64,000 nucleotides of DNA from Gammaproteobacteria bacterium (GTDB lineage: Bacteria > Pseudomonadota > Gammaproteobacteria > Pseudomonadales > Pseudohongiellaceae): NCBI GenBank assembly GCA_029246545.1, contig JAQWMX010000011.1, forward strand, positions 62,001-126,000, given 5' to 3'. Under the pieces are notes generated by a model. That model saw only the letters and a list, made by a program, of their open reading frames with translations, was not told where the DNA came from and ran no database searches. The position numbers and the translations under genes are program-made. Positions 29,600-37,801 of the stretch are shown one piece after another; within the stretch, counting starts at the first letter, position 1, and every line of letters begins with the position of its first letter.

Positions 29600-29785
29600 A
29601 TGGGATTCTCCCAGCATGCAGGGATGGTAATATTAGCCGATGGAACAGAGGATGCATCTCGACGATTGGACCGCGTGCTTTGGAATGATCCTGCTACAGG
29701 CGTGATGAGACATGCAGATGCAGGGTATAAAGATGCTATTGAATGCGCTCGTGAAAAGGCACTAAATTTACACGCGATTTTATAA
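29600..29785 (+). pseudogene. hutU: Urocanate hydratase (hutU) 3'-end remnant
   Basis: From 29600 the frame reads [22 protein letters not shown], then [35 protein letters not shown], ending at TAA 29783-29785. This matches the last ~60 residues of urocanate hydratase, a 550-residue histidine-degradation enzyme ([28 protein letters not shown]). The upstream 490 residues are absent, and the fragment is fused to the truncated copD. No other hut gene is present. It is best read as one side of a deletion junction. Confidence 0.82.
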
Positions 29786-29841
29786 TCGAAGCATAAATAG
29801 CGATTAATGTTTTATTTGATTAATAATGTGCTGGGGCAAAG

Positions 29842-31242
29842 TCAGGGTTGATCTTGTTTGAATATACCTTTGCCAATCGCAGTTAGTCCAATTGAAATAA
29901 TTATATTGAACGAAGATAACAAAACCCAAGGTGCGTACTGAACCGTAGAGACACCTAAAGCGCCACTGAAAAATGCGCCTGTGGTTGTCCATGGAATCAA
30001 ACCGGCACTGAGCGTTGCGCCTTCTTCCACACATCTGGATAACATACGCGGGTGCAAGCCGCGTTCTTCATAAGTATCTTTGTAAATTCGTGAACCAAAA
30101 ATCACTGTCAAATAATTTTCGCCCGTACTCATGTTGGATAATATGCCAGTTGCGATTGTCGAAGTAACGAGTTGGGTTGTTGTCTTAATACGCTTGATTA
30201 GTCCTCTGACAAGAACTTTTAAAAATCCGGCGCCATTTAAAACTCCGCCAAGTGCTAAGGCAATTAACGCCAGTGACAAAGTCCACATCATGCTTTGCAA
30301 TCCGCCACGTGTGAGCAAGGTGTCGACACTTTCTATTCCACTTTCAGAGACGAAGCCATACTGTAAGCTATAAAGAATATCTGAGAATTCGCGGCCTTGC
30401 AGATACATTGCAAGCAAGACAGCAACAATTGTGCCCGCCATCATGCTGGGTTCGGCAGCCATTCGCATAAAACTCATAGTGAGAATAACTAAAAGTGGCA
30501 GGAACACTAGAAAATTCATTGAAAACTGATCGAGTAAGGGCCCACGTAAGGCATCGATTTCAGCAAGGCTTAATTCAACATTTCCATAACTAAAACTCAA
30601 TGCGCCAAAGACAATCAGTATTAATAAAAAAGTTGGCCCAGTGGTATAAAACATGGCTCTAATATGCTGGTCAACTTCAGTACCTACTGCTGTTGCTGCA
30701 AGAATAGTGGTATCAGATAAAGGTGACATTTTGTCGCCGAATAAGGCGCCTGAAATTACTGCGCCGGCAACCATGGGGGCTGGTATACCAATGAATTCAC
30801 CCAGTCCAACTAATACAACGCCAGCCGTTCCTACTGTGCCCCATGAAGTACCAGTTGCTAATGACATAAAGCTGCACAGTAATAGAGAAGCAGGCAAAAA
30901 CCAGCGAGGGTCGACAACATCAAGCGCATAAAAAATGATGCCAGCAATGGTGCCACTTTCGATTAAGGCTGCAATAACAACTCCAATTAACATGAAGATA
31001 TAAATGGCACCGACGGCAGCTATAATGCCGTCATTCATTAATTTTTTGGTGTCACGAAAGCGATAGCCAAGAACAGCAGCATTAAATGCTGTCCAGATAA
31101 GAGCAATTGTTAAAGCGAGATGTAATTCAATTTCAAGTACGAAGACACTGCAAATGATAATGGCAAGAACGCCAAGGCAACAAATTAATGCCGCAACGAA
31201 TTTTGGCTCATCATGTTCATTTACCACTTGAATACCTGTCAT
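29842..31242 (-). CDS. nhaC: NhaC family Na+/H+ antiporter
   Basis: The 466-residue protein has about 12 membrane helices and NhaC-type signatures: SFMSLATGTSWGTVGTAG, GALFGDKMSPLSDTTILAA and STGENYLTVIFGSRIY. NhaC proteins exchange Na+ or organic cations/anions for protons in the inner membrane; a malate/lactate (MleN) variant cannot be excluded. Its ATG overlaps the last codon of an upstream truncated metallo-beta-lactamase-fold gene by four bases (ATGA). It is convergent with the hutU remnant. Confidence 0.88.
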   Translation of the reverse strand: MTGIQVVNEHDEPKFVAALICCLGVLAIIICSVFVLEIELHLALTIALIWTAFNAAVLGYRFRDTKKLMNDGIIAAVGAIYIFMLIGVVIAALIESGTIAGIIFYALDVVDPRWFLPASLLLCSFMSLATGTSWGTVGTAGVVLVGLGEFIGIPAPMVAGAVISGALFGDKMSPLSDTTILAATAVGTEVDQHIRAMFYTTGPTFLLILIVFGALSFSYGNVELSLAEIDALRGPLLDQFSMNFLVFLPLLVILTMSFMRMAAEPSMMAGTIVAVLLAMYLQGREFSDILYSLQYGFVSESGIESVDTLLTRGGLQSMMWTLSLALIALALGGVLNGAGFLKVLVRGLIKRIKTTTQLVTSTIATGILSNMSTGENYLTVIFGSRIYKDTYEERGLHPRMLSRCVEEGATLSAGLIPWTTTGAFFSGALGVSTVQYAPWVLLSSFNIIISIGLTAIGKGIFKQDQP

Positions 31243-31685
31243 CTTTTTTCCTGGCTTTCTGTTTTCATGCGTTGTTGTAGTAAAGTACGAAATCTTAAAG
31301 CGCCAGCATCAAGAGCAACAATGTTAGTTCCGCTTCGAGCTAATAAAGGGTTGCCATCCGCATGATCGAAATGAAAATGGGTATTAATAGCAAAATCGAT
31401 ACTTTCGCCACCAAGATCTCTGACTGCCTGTTGAATTTTAGGTACCAAAGGAGCAAACATAGTGTCGACGATTAAGGTTCCTTGGTCGCCAATTGAGGCG
31501 ATAATATTGCCGCCATTGCCAAACAGGGCATATAAACCGTCACCTACTTCTACTGAAGTGATTTCGACTGCATCTAAATCAACACCGCCCATGGAAGCAA
31601 AAAAGCCCTCAAGGTCGACATATTCATGAGCTGTGGAAGAGAAGCTGGTGGCAAGTAAGGCAAGTGAGAGCAGTGTCTTATGCAT
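31239..31685 (-). pseudogene. Truncated metallo-beta-lactamase-fold hydrolase
   Basis: The 148-residue frame starts with a signal peptide and contains the N-terminal half of an MBL-fold enzyme with the metal motif THFHFDHADGN. It ends with RMKTESQEKR and a TGA that overlaps the NhaC start. Complete exported MBL proteins of this type have about 300 residues and need later histidine and aspartate ligands; these are missing, so the second metal site cannot form. The abrupt end suggests a deletion that joined this 5' part to nhaC. It could still be translated and couple nhaC expression. Confidence 0.75.
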
Positions 31686-31742
31686 AGGATTTTCCTTTTT
31701 GTATTATCAGTAAAGAATAATGAGAATAGAATAAATAATAAC

Positions 31743-32768
31743 TTAAAAAATTGCCATTGGGTTTAATGGGGAGCCGGTGCCGCCTTCGACAGGAATTGGC
31801 GCAAACGTCATCAGGAATTCATAGCGATCAAGATCACGCGCCGTTTCAACGGCTTGTTCTAGATCCAGACATTCAATGATATTAATGCCCATCCAGATTA
31901 ACGTTGCGATATGAATAGGGTTGCCAATGCCTTCCCAGCCCGGTCTTGGGTTCCAATCGATATTAAAGTCATGCCCAAGAAAAGCTGGCATTCTTTCATT
32001 AATCCAGGGAATGGTATCGGCATAATAACCTGCGACTTCACCAGCCCAGGCGCCCATGGCTTCGCGTCTTTTCCAGCGACCTGTATAAAGTAGCACTATA
32101 TCGCCAGGACCAGCTTGAACACCTGACATCTCTTCCCATGCTTCAAGGTCGGCTCGTGTGATCGGTGTGCCAGGCTCAATCCACTCTACGCCTTTTAACT
32201 GTGCAATGTCGTAGATAACAGCGCGAGTTGCAATGCCGTCGCGCCAATTCATTACACTGCCTTGTAAACAGCCTTCTTCCATATTCAGGTTTTCATCAAC
32301 AGAAAGACCGTTATACATCTGGCCGTTTTCAAAAAAGTGACACCAGGTATCCATGTGGGCGACGGTAAGGCCGTGATAATTAACTTGGTAGTTATCACTA
32401 GAATTGCGATCTGAAATACGGTTCATTGTGCGATGAAAAACACCATTTTCTCCAACGTCGATCAAAGCTTCTTGCGGTACAGGTGCTGCTAGCGAGACAA
32501 CGATGCCTTCTTCAACTAAGGCATTTGCGCTTAATACTTTTTCTGGCGTAATAAGATTTGAAGCGCCTTTGTTATCACCATCACCCCAGCGACCCCAAGT
32601 GTTAAATTGATCGCGCCACTCGCCTTCAAACAGCGCTCTGAGTTCAGCGTTGTTGTCAGGAACAAAAGGTGCTTCTTGTGCATGAACAGGAAGATTGAAT
32701 GTAGTGAGAGCACAGACAAGAACATAGCTAATACAAACTGAGACTCGATCAAATTTTTTAAACATCAT
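31743..32768 (-). CDS. Exported cyclase family (kynurenine-formamidase-like) protein
   Basis: The 341-residue protein belongs to the cyclase family (KynB-like metal-dependent hydrolases). The metal motif is HMDTWCHF, a variant of the usual HxGTHxDxxxH, with DIVLLYTGRWKRRE and IHIATLIWMGINIIE downstream. It carries a Sec signal peptide ending near VHA, so it acts in the periplasm. I chose the ATG at 32768 because AAGGAG lies 7 bases upstream; the longer frame has none. Family members hydrolyse ring or formyl amide bonds; the substrate here is unknown. It is in the same-strand group with a serine hydrolase and a FAH protein. Confidence 0.85.
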   Translation of the reverse strand: MMFKKFDRVSVCISYVLVCALTTFNLPVHAQEAPFVPDNNAELRALFEGEWRDQFNTWGRWGDGDNKGASNLITPEKVLSANALVEEGIVVSLAAPVPQEALIDVGENGVFHRTMNRISDRNSSDNYQVNYHGLTVAHMDTWCHFFENGQMYNGLSVDENLNMEEGCLQGSVMNWRDGIATRAVIYDIAQLKGVEWIEPGTPITRADLEAWEEMSGVQAGPGDIVLLYTGRWKRREAMGAWAGEVAGYYADTIPWINERMPAFLGHDFNIDWNPRPGWEGIGNPIHIATLIWMGINIIECLDLEQAVETARDLDRYEFLMTFAPIPVEGGTGSPLNPMAIF

Positions 32769-32858
32769 TTTTTCTCCTTCATTAAAGATTATTATCGATA
32801 TTGTTGTTTCCAAAATAATTGGTCTACATTTGGCCAAACGGAAGGTTTGTTTTGGCTA

Positions 32859-34148
32859 TTATTCTATTAGAGCTCCATAGACTAAAGCAGAAAGTTCACC
32901 TCTAAGTGCTGCGGTTGCATTGACACCCATGTGTTGGGTCATCTGAACAACTACGATGTCTTCTACAGGGTCAATCCAGAAGTTAGTTGCCGCAGCACCG
33001 CCCCAAAAAAAAGTACCTTCTGAAGATAAATAACCTACTTGAGCTGGGTCTTCTATGATTCCAAAACCCAAGCCAAAGCCAAACCCAGGCCCGAACATAA
33101 AATCATTTTTTTGCTCTTCAGTAAGATGGTTTCTGCTCATAAACTCAACCATGTTTGAACTTAGTAATTGCTCTCCATCAAGGATAGCTTGAGCAAAATG
33201 GAAATAATCCCCAGCGCTAGAAACTAGCCCGTAACTTCCGCCTTTGAATTCGTGGTCGAATGTATAGCTATTAACTGACCAGGGTTCGACTAATACTCCA
33301 CCGGAGGGATTGCCATGAGCTTCATCGATAGGAACTAACTCGCCATCCTTCAACCAATGTACAGGTGATAATCTATGTGCGTTGTCAGAATTAACAACGT
33401 AGCCTGTATCTGCCATACCAAGCGGTTCGAACATGCGTTCTTGCAAATATTCATCAGCCGGCATGCCAGAAATAATTTCCACTAATCTCAGGGCAACATC
33501 GGGACCTACACTATAATTAAACTGTGCGCCTGGCTGATACACCAGAGGAATTTGTGACAAAGCAGTCATCATATTTTCCAAAGAGGTCTCTGTGCTGAAA
33601 ATACCTTGGCCAATAAAATATTCGTCGTATTCGCTGGTTCCCAAGCCGTGAGAAAAACCAGCCGTGTGACGCAAAATATCCTGTACTGTCGGTTCGCGAA
33701 CCAAGGCAACAGTATCGTCTAGTGGCCCATCTGGTGTTCGTAATACCTGCAAGTTAGCAAATTCTGGGATAAATTTAGACAGTGGGTCATTCAATTGAAA
33801 CAAACCATCTTGATATAACATCATTAATGCAGTCGTGGCGATTGGTTTGGTCATGGAATAGATACGAAAAAGCGTATCTTCCTGCATAGGGATTTGCTGC
33901 TCGACATCTTGATAGCCGACTGCACTAAAATGAACAATTTCACCATGGCGAGCGACTAAAGTGACTGCGCCAGCAATTTCTCCATTCTCAACTCTGCCAG
34001 AAAAGTAGCTTTCAATTTTATTCAATTGATCGGATGAGAATCCGACATCTTCTGGTCGGGAAAATTCTAAACTTTCAGCTGCATTTACATAACTAAAAGA
34101 AAAAATAGCTATAACGAATAGAAAAGTTTTTAGAAATCTATTGCTCAT
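32859..34148 (-). CDS. Exported serine hydrolase (class C beta-lactamase family)
   Basis: The 429-residue protein has a signal peptide and the beta-lactamase/EstB fold: catalytic SxxK in YSMTKP, the Tyr motif FNYSVGPD, and the C-terminal FFWGGAAATNFWIDP in place of KTG (GG retained). Such proteins act as esterases or DD-peptidases more often than as lactamases. It lies 46 bp from the FAH gene and 90 bp from the cyclase gene on the same strand. I infer an esterase role in a periplasmic pathway; there is no direct substrate evidence. Confidence 0.87.
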   Translation of the reverse strand: MSNRFLKTFLFVIAIFSFSYVNAAESLEFSRPEDVGFSSDQLNKIESYFSGRVENGEIAGAVTLVARHGEIVHFSAVGYQDVEQQIPMQEDTLFRIYSMTKPIATTALMMLYQDGLFQLNDPLSKFIPEFANLQVLRTPDGPLDDTVALVREPTVQDILRHTAGFSHGLGTSEYDEYFIGQGIFSTETSLENMMTALSQIPLVYQPGAQFNYSVGPDVALRLVEIISGMPADEYLQERMFEPLGMADTGYVVNSDNAHRLSPVHWLKDGELVPIDEAHGNPSGGVLVEPWSVNSYTFDHEFKGGSYGLVSSAGDYFHFAQAILDGEQLLSSNMVEFMSRNHLTEEQKNDFMFGPGFGFGLGFGIIEDPAQVGYLSSEGTFFWGGAAATNFWIDPVEDIVVVQMTQHMGVNATAALRGELSALVYGALIE

Positions 34149-34193
34149 TTTTAAACCTCTTTTGTTGTTTAGATAAGCACAACTGTTATTGAA

Positions 34194-34985
34194 TTAAATA
34201 ACCCTCACTTCGATTTCACCTAAATTATCAATGCCTGTTCGGATGACATCTCCTTTTTCTACCAGCCCGATACCTTCGGGAGTCCCTGTCATAATGATAT
34301 CGCCAGCAGACAACTCATAATGTCGAGATAAAATAGCTATGCCTTGTGATACAGACCAGCGCTGCAAAGATAAAACAGAATCTTGTTTAATTTCACCGTT
34401 TACACTTAACCAAATACGACCTTCAATTGCATGACCATGATTCTCAACAGGATACAAAGGTCCACATGGTGCCGAGTTATCGAATGATTTGCTGATTGCC
34501 CAGGGTCTTTCTAAAGATTGCGCTTCGTGTTGCAGATCTTCCCTTGTCATATCTAGCCCAATGCCATAAGCATAAACATGGCTTAAAGCATCGGCTTCAC
34601 TAATGTTTGCACCACCACTATTCAGCGCTACAACCATTTCACCTTCATAACGTAGTTCGTTTGTCATCGGGGGATAGGGGAAACCGTTTCGACTTTCTAC
34701 AACAGCATCACGGGGTTTAATAAAGAAAAAAGGCGGAGTCTCATCTGGGTTGTCACCTGATTCAATTGCATGCGCACGATAATTTCTGCCAAGACAAAAT
34801 ACACGCCTTACAGGAAAGCGATCAGATGTGCCGACAACTTCCATTGATGTAATTGCTGGCGGATTTAATACATATCCTTGTTCTTGAGCAATGGCAGGAC
34901 TTATGGCGGCGCTCATCAAGCCTGTCCCTGCAAGGGCGGCACTTCCTTTCAAAAATATGCGGCGGCTTTCTTTGTTATTGCTCAT
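34194..34985 (-). CDS. Fumarylacetoacetate-hydrolase family protein with Tat signal
   Basis: FAH-family enzymes cleave or isomerise beta-keto acids using a divalent metal. The 263-residue protein keeps the metal residues in RYEGEMVVALN, the central DMTREDLQ helix and MTGTPEGIGLV. Its N-terminus is an unmistakable twin-arginine signal (SRRIFLKGSAALAG), whereas FAH enzymes are normally cytoplasmic. Export through Tat implies a folded, metal-loaded periplasmic enzyme. It lies close to an exported cyclase and an exported serine hydrolase on the same strand. Substrate unknown. Confidence 0.86.
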   Translation of the reverse strand: MSNNKESRRIFLKGSAALAGTGLMSAAISPAIAQEQGYVLNPPAITSMEVVGTSDRFPVRRVFCLGRNYRAHAIESGDNPDETPPFFFIKPRDAVVESRNGFPYPPMTNELRYEGEMVVALNSGGANISEADALSHVYAYGIGLDMTREDLQHEAQSLERPWAISKSFDNSAPCGPLYPVENHGHAIEGRIWLSVNGEIKQDSVLSLQRWSVSQGIAILSRHYELSAGDIIMTGTPEGIGLVEKGDVIRTGIDNLGEIEVRVI

Positions 34986-34987
34986 TT

Positions 34988-35266
34988 TTAGCCCTCTATT
35001 TTTATTATTCGTTTGGTGCTGGTGGGTTTTTCTTTTATGTTTTTGTTAATAGGATCAAATAAGTACTCTAGCCCATTTGTTTTTATTTCTAACATCATTG
35101 ACATGTATAGTCCTAATTCCCCGGCAGGGAAACCTTTTTTTGAGAACCATAAAAAATATTCTTCGGGGATCTCAACTAATAATTTGTTTACATATTTACC
35201 AAAAGGCATGCGGTAATTCGCAAGTTTTAAAAAAGTCTCTCCTGAAAGTTGCTCTTTATCAATCAT
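34988..35266 (-). CDS. DUF3820 family protein
   Basis: The 92-residue protein has the DUF3820 pattern YRMPFGKYVNKLLVEIPEEYFLWFSKKGFPAGELG followed by EIKTNGLEYL (each block here is split across the family consensus). Family members are often called putative quorum-sensing-regulated virulence factors without known biochemistry. I place the start at the ATG at 35264-35266, where the conserved part begins; an upstream extension in the same frame overlaps the NHL gene and looks non-coding. It ends 3 bp before the FAH gene start. Function unknown. Confidence 0.75.
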   Translation of the reverse strand: MIDKEQLSGETFLKLANYRMPFGKYVNKLLVEIPEEYFLWFSKKGFPAGELGLYMSMMLEIKTNGLEYLFDPINKNIKEKPTSTKRIIKIEG

Positions 35267-35285
35267 ATTTTGGAAAAATAGTTTG

Positions 35286-37064
35286 TTAATTGGGTCGGAT
35301 AGCTTGTTTGCTAATACCAAAACGTAATTCAGCCGTGTAGACATTACCGGTATGATCAACGGCCATACCATGCAAACGTGTAATGCCTCCTTCAGCAAAA
35401 TATGAAGCAACACCAGGTTCGCGTCGGTCAAGCATGTATAAACCACCACCTAACATCTGCGATGCTCTGAAGTTTCCGCCTAAACCAAGATAGAGCAACT
35501 GATTAGCTCTGTCTGGTGATAAAGCGATATCGAAGGCAGGCGTGTTGGTTATTTCTGATACGAAGGTGCCGTCTTTTTCAAATACTTGGACGCGGTTACC
35601 TTCTCTGTCTAAGACATATAACAAACCGTCATTGGCCATGGTAATGCCATGAATCGCACCGACAAAACGTTCGTTAGGCTGATCTCTTGGACCATCCGTA
35701 GCAGGGTTACCATAAACTCCCCAATGGCGTTTGTATGCGCCGGTTTCTGAATCAAATACTATAACGCGCCTATTGATATATCCATCAGCGACGAAAACTT
35801 CATGGGCAATATCATCAACCACCACATCTGCTGGCCCACCTAGTAAATCGGTGTTGTCACTGCCGCCGGTTTCGCCAACGCTGCCGATACTCATTAGTGG
35901 TTCACCTTCTGGCGTAAATTTCATTAAGTAGTGTTGTTCGAGTGCCCAGGTGATCCAGACATTATCATCGCCATCAATGTATATGCCGTGTTCATAATTA
36001 AAAGGCCAGCCATCTATGGTTGGATACCAAGACTCATTTTCAGCATCCCAGGCTTGCCCGCCCCATGCTCGTATTACATCACCAGCCTGATTGAATTCTA
36101 GAACGGCAGGTGCCGGATTGTGTGTGGGAATAGGAATGCCATCTGGGTTGTCATTAGTTTGATTTGAAAAAACGGTGGGGCGTTGTAAGACCCATATATG
36201 ATTTTCGGAATCGACGGCAACATCAGACACCCAACCTAAATCCCAATCATTGGGTAAAGCTTTTGGCCAATCTTCGCTTATGTATTCAGGGGCAGAAATC
36301 GGATTACAGGATTGCGCGTTATAACGCAGACAACCATTATCGCCTAGCGTCCATTGATGTGAATACTGCTCAATTTTAACTGCATCGTTACCTCGAAGAT
36401 TTGACCATCCTGTACCAGCTATCCAGAAATTAGTTGCTTCATTAATACGTGCAGCAGAGTCTTCATTCCAAAAGGCTTTAGATTGCAAATCGTTAATTCG
36501 GCCAAGCCCACTTGGTGAATTAAAAAACTCATCAAGTGTTTCTGCTCCGTTACTAACATCCCTAGAGTTTATGTTGGGCAGTAATGCTAGATCATTAGCA
36601 TTAGAAGTAAAAGCAACTGCCTTATAGACATCTGCATTTTGAGCACCATCGTTATTGTTATCTGCAGCACTGACGCTGAAGCGATAATTTTCCGGATCGT
36701 CGCTGGATAAACGCACGAATTCATTCCAATTGTTTAATTCTTGTCCAACAGAAAAAGGCCACGGCCAACGTCGACCATCTTCCATTGCAACGTTATGCTG
36801 CCTATTGCCTAAAAATATTTCTTCATCATTTGCGTTAGCTGGTAAACCATCCTGAAAGAATACGAAAGGTTGGGAGGCTATATCGTTCATCGAATAGCCG
36901 GCAACATGATCAACCAGAGTTGCGCCAGTTGAAACGTCCCAAACAACTATCATCAGTGAACCGTCTCCAGTGGAGGCTGGGAAGTAATAATCATAAGTTT
37001 GAGCCGATGTAGTTGAAGCAAAAAAAGCAGCTAAAAAAACAAGTAATGGGCGTAATCTAAACAT
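35286..37064 (-). CDS. Exported NHL-repeat beta-propeller protein
   Basis: The 592-residue protein begins with a signal peptide (LLVFLAAFFASTTSAQ). An N-terminal region of about 240 residues has no family I recognise. From about 260 on, NHL-type blades are visible (VAVDSENHIWVLQRP, IYIDGDDNVWITWA, VVVDDIAHEVFVADGYINRRVIVFD, GITMANDGLLYVLDREGNRVQVF), as in peptidyl-alpha-hydroxyglycine lyases or ligand-binding propellers. No catalytic set can be asserted. The last gene base is 20 bp from the DUF3820 start. Confidence 0.83.
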   Translation of the reverse strand: MFRLRPLLVFLAAFFASTTSAQTYDYYFPASTGDGSLMIVVWDVSTGATLVDHVAGYSMNDIASQPFVFFQDGLPANANDEEIFLGNRQHNVAMEDGRRWPWPFSVGQELNNWNEFVRLSSDDPENYRFSVSAADNNNDGAQNADVYKAVAFTSNANDLALLPNINSRDVSNGAETLDEFFNSPSGLGRINDLQSKAFWNEDSAARINEATNFWIAGTGWSNLRGNDAVKIEQYSHQWTLGDNGCLRYNAQSCNPISAPEYISEDWPKALPNDWDLGWVSDVAVDSENHIWVLQRPTVFSNQTNDNPDGIPIPTHNPAPAVLEFNQAGDVIRAWGGQAWDAENESWYPTIDGWPFNYEHGIYIDGDDNVWITWALEQHYLMKFTPEGEPLMSIGSVGETGGSDNTDLLGGPADVVVDDIAHEVFVADGYINRRVIVFDSETGAYKRHWGVYGNPATDGPRDQPNERFVGAIHGITMANDGLLYVLDREGNRVQVFEKDGTFVSEITNTPAFDIALSPDRANQLLYLGLGGNFRASQMLGGGLYMLDRREPGVASYFAEGGITRLHGMAVDHTGNVYTAELRFGISKQAIRPN

Positions 37065-37311
37065 ATCATTAACCTTGACTAGGAAATCTGAATAACTCTC
37101 TTCTGGGCTATTTCGCTGAATCGAGCATTGGAGTATAAAAGCTCTTATCTGAATCAGCTACTCCTTATATGTAAACTCTTTTAAACAGGGGTTGTGCAGC
37201 ATAAATGTAAAAAGTGCAGGTAATTGGTAAACCATGATCGGAGCCTTGCCCATCACGAGTAAATAAATAATAATCTTCTGAATGCTTTTAAAAATATACA
37301 GCGGAGATTCC

Positions 37312-37761
37312 ATGTCTAAAGTGACAACAAAATTAATATTAAAATGCTTATTGGTTGTGGTTTGCTTTAGTAGCTTTGCAGCAGAAATCGGCCCTTTTAC
37401 TTATGTTCAAGCGGAAGATATTGATTGGGACGAAAACAGCTCTGAGATACAGCGAATAAATCTTTTAGGCGCTCAAGACCAGGAAGGTTTTTATGTTTAC
37501 CGAGTAAGGTTTCCAAGGGGTATTACTACAGAGCCGCACTTTCATAGCATGGAGCGTCATGTCACCGTATTAGAAGGCACTTGGTATGCTGGTACGGATG
37601 CTAGCCACGATATTAGTAAAGCAACTCCAATTACGGCGGGCGGATATATGATTCATCCGGCAGGAGCAGTACATTTTGATGGTTCTGTAGACGGGCCGGT
37701 AGTGGTGGAAATTAAAGGTATTGGGCCGGTCACTACAACAAGTGTCGAGATCGAACTTTAA
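37312..37761 (+). CDS. Exported single-domain cupin
   Basis: The 149-residue protein has a signal peptide (LLVVVCFSSFA) and one cupin barrel with the metal motif PHFHSMERHVTVLEGTWY and the second-motif histidine in HPAGAVHFDG. The start is the ATG at 37312, preceded by GGAGA; an upstream in-frame ATG at 37282 is less likely. It is divergent from the NHL gene and convergent with aceE. The role of a periplasmic cupin is unclear; it may bind or transform a small ligand in the neighbouring exported set. Confidence 0.82.
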   Translation: MSKVTTKLILKCLLVVVCFSSFAAEIGPFTYVQAEDIDWDENSSEIQRINLLGAQDQEGFYVYRVRFPRGITTEPHFHSMERHVTVLEGTWYAGTDASHDISKATPITAGGYMIHPAGAVHFDGSVDGPVVVEIKGIGPVTTTSVEIEL

Positions 37762-37801
37762 TAAAACCAGCCTTTTTATGCTTTGAAAAAATAACTAAAT
37801 A

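Noticed and set aside
35267-35449. Upstream extension of the DUF3820 gene
   Set aside because: It overlaps the NHL gene in another frame and lacks family similarity; the conserved part starts at the ATG at 35266.
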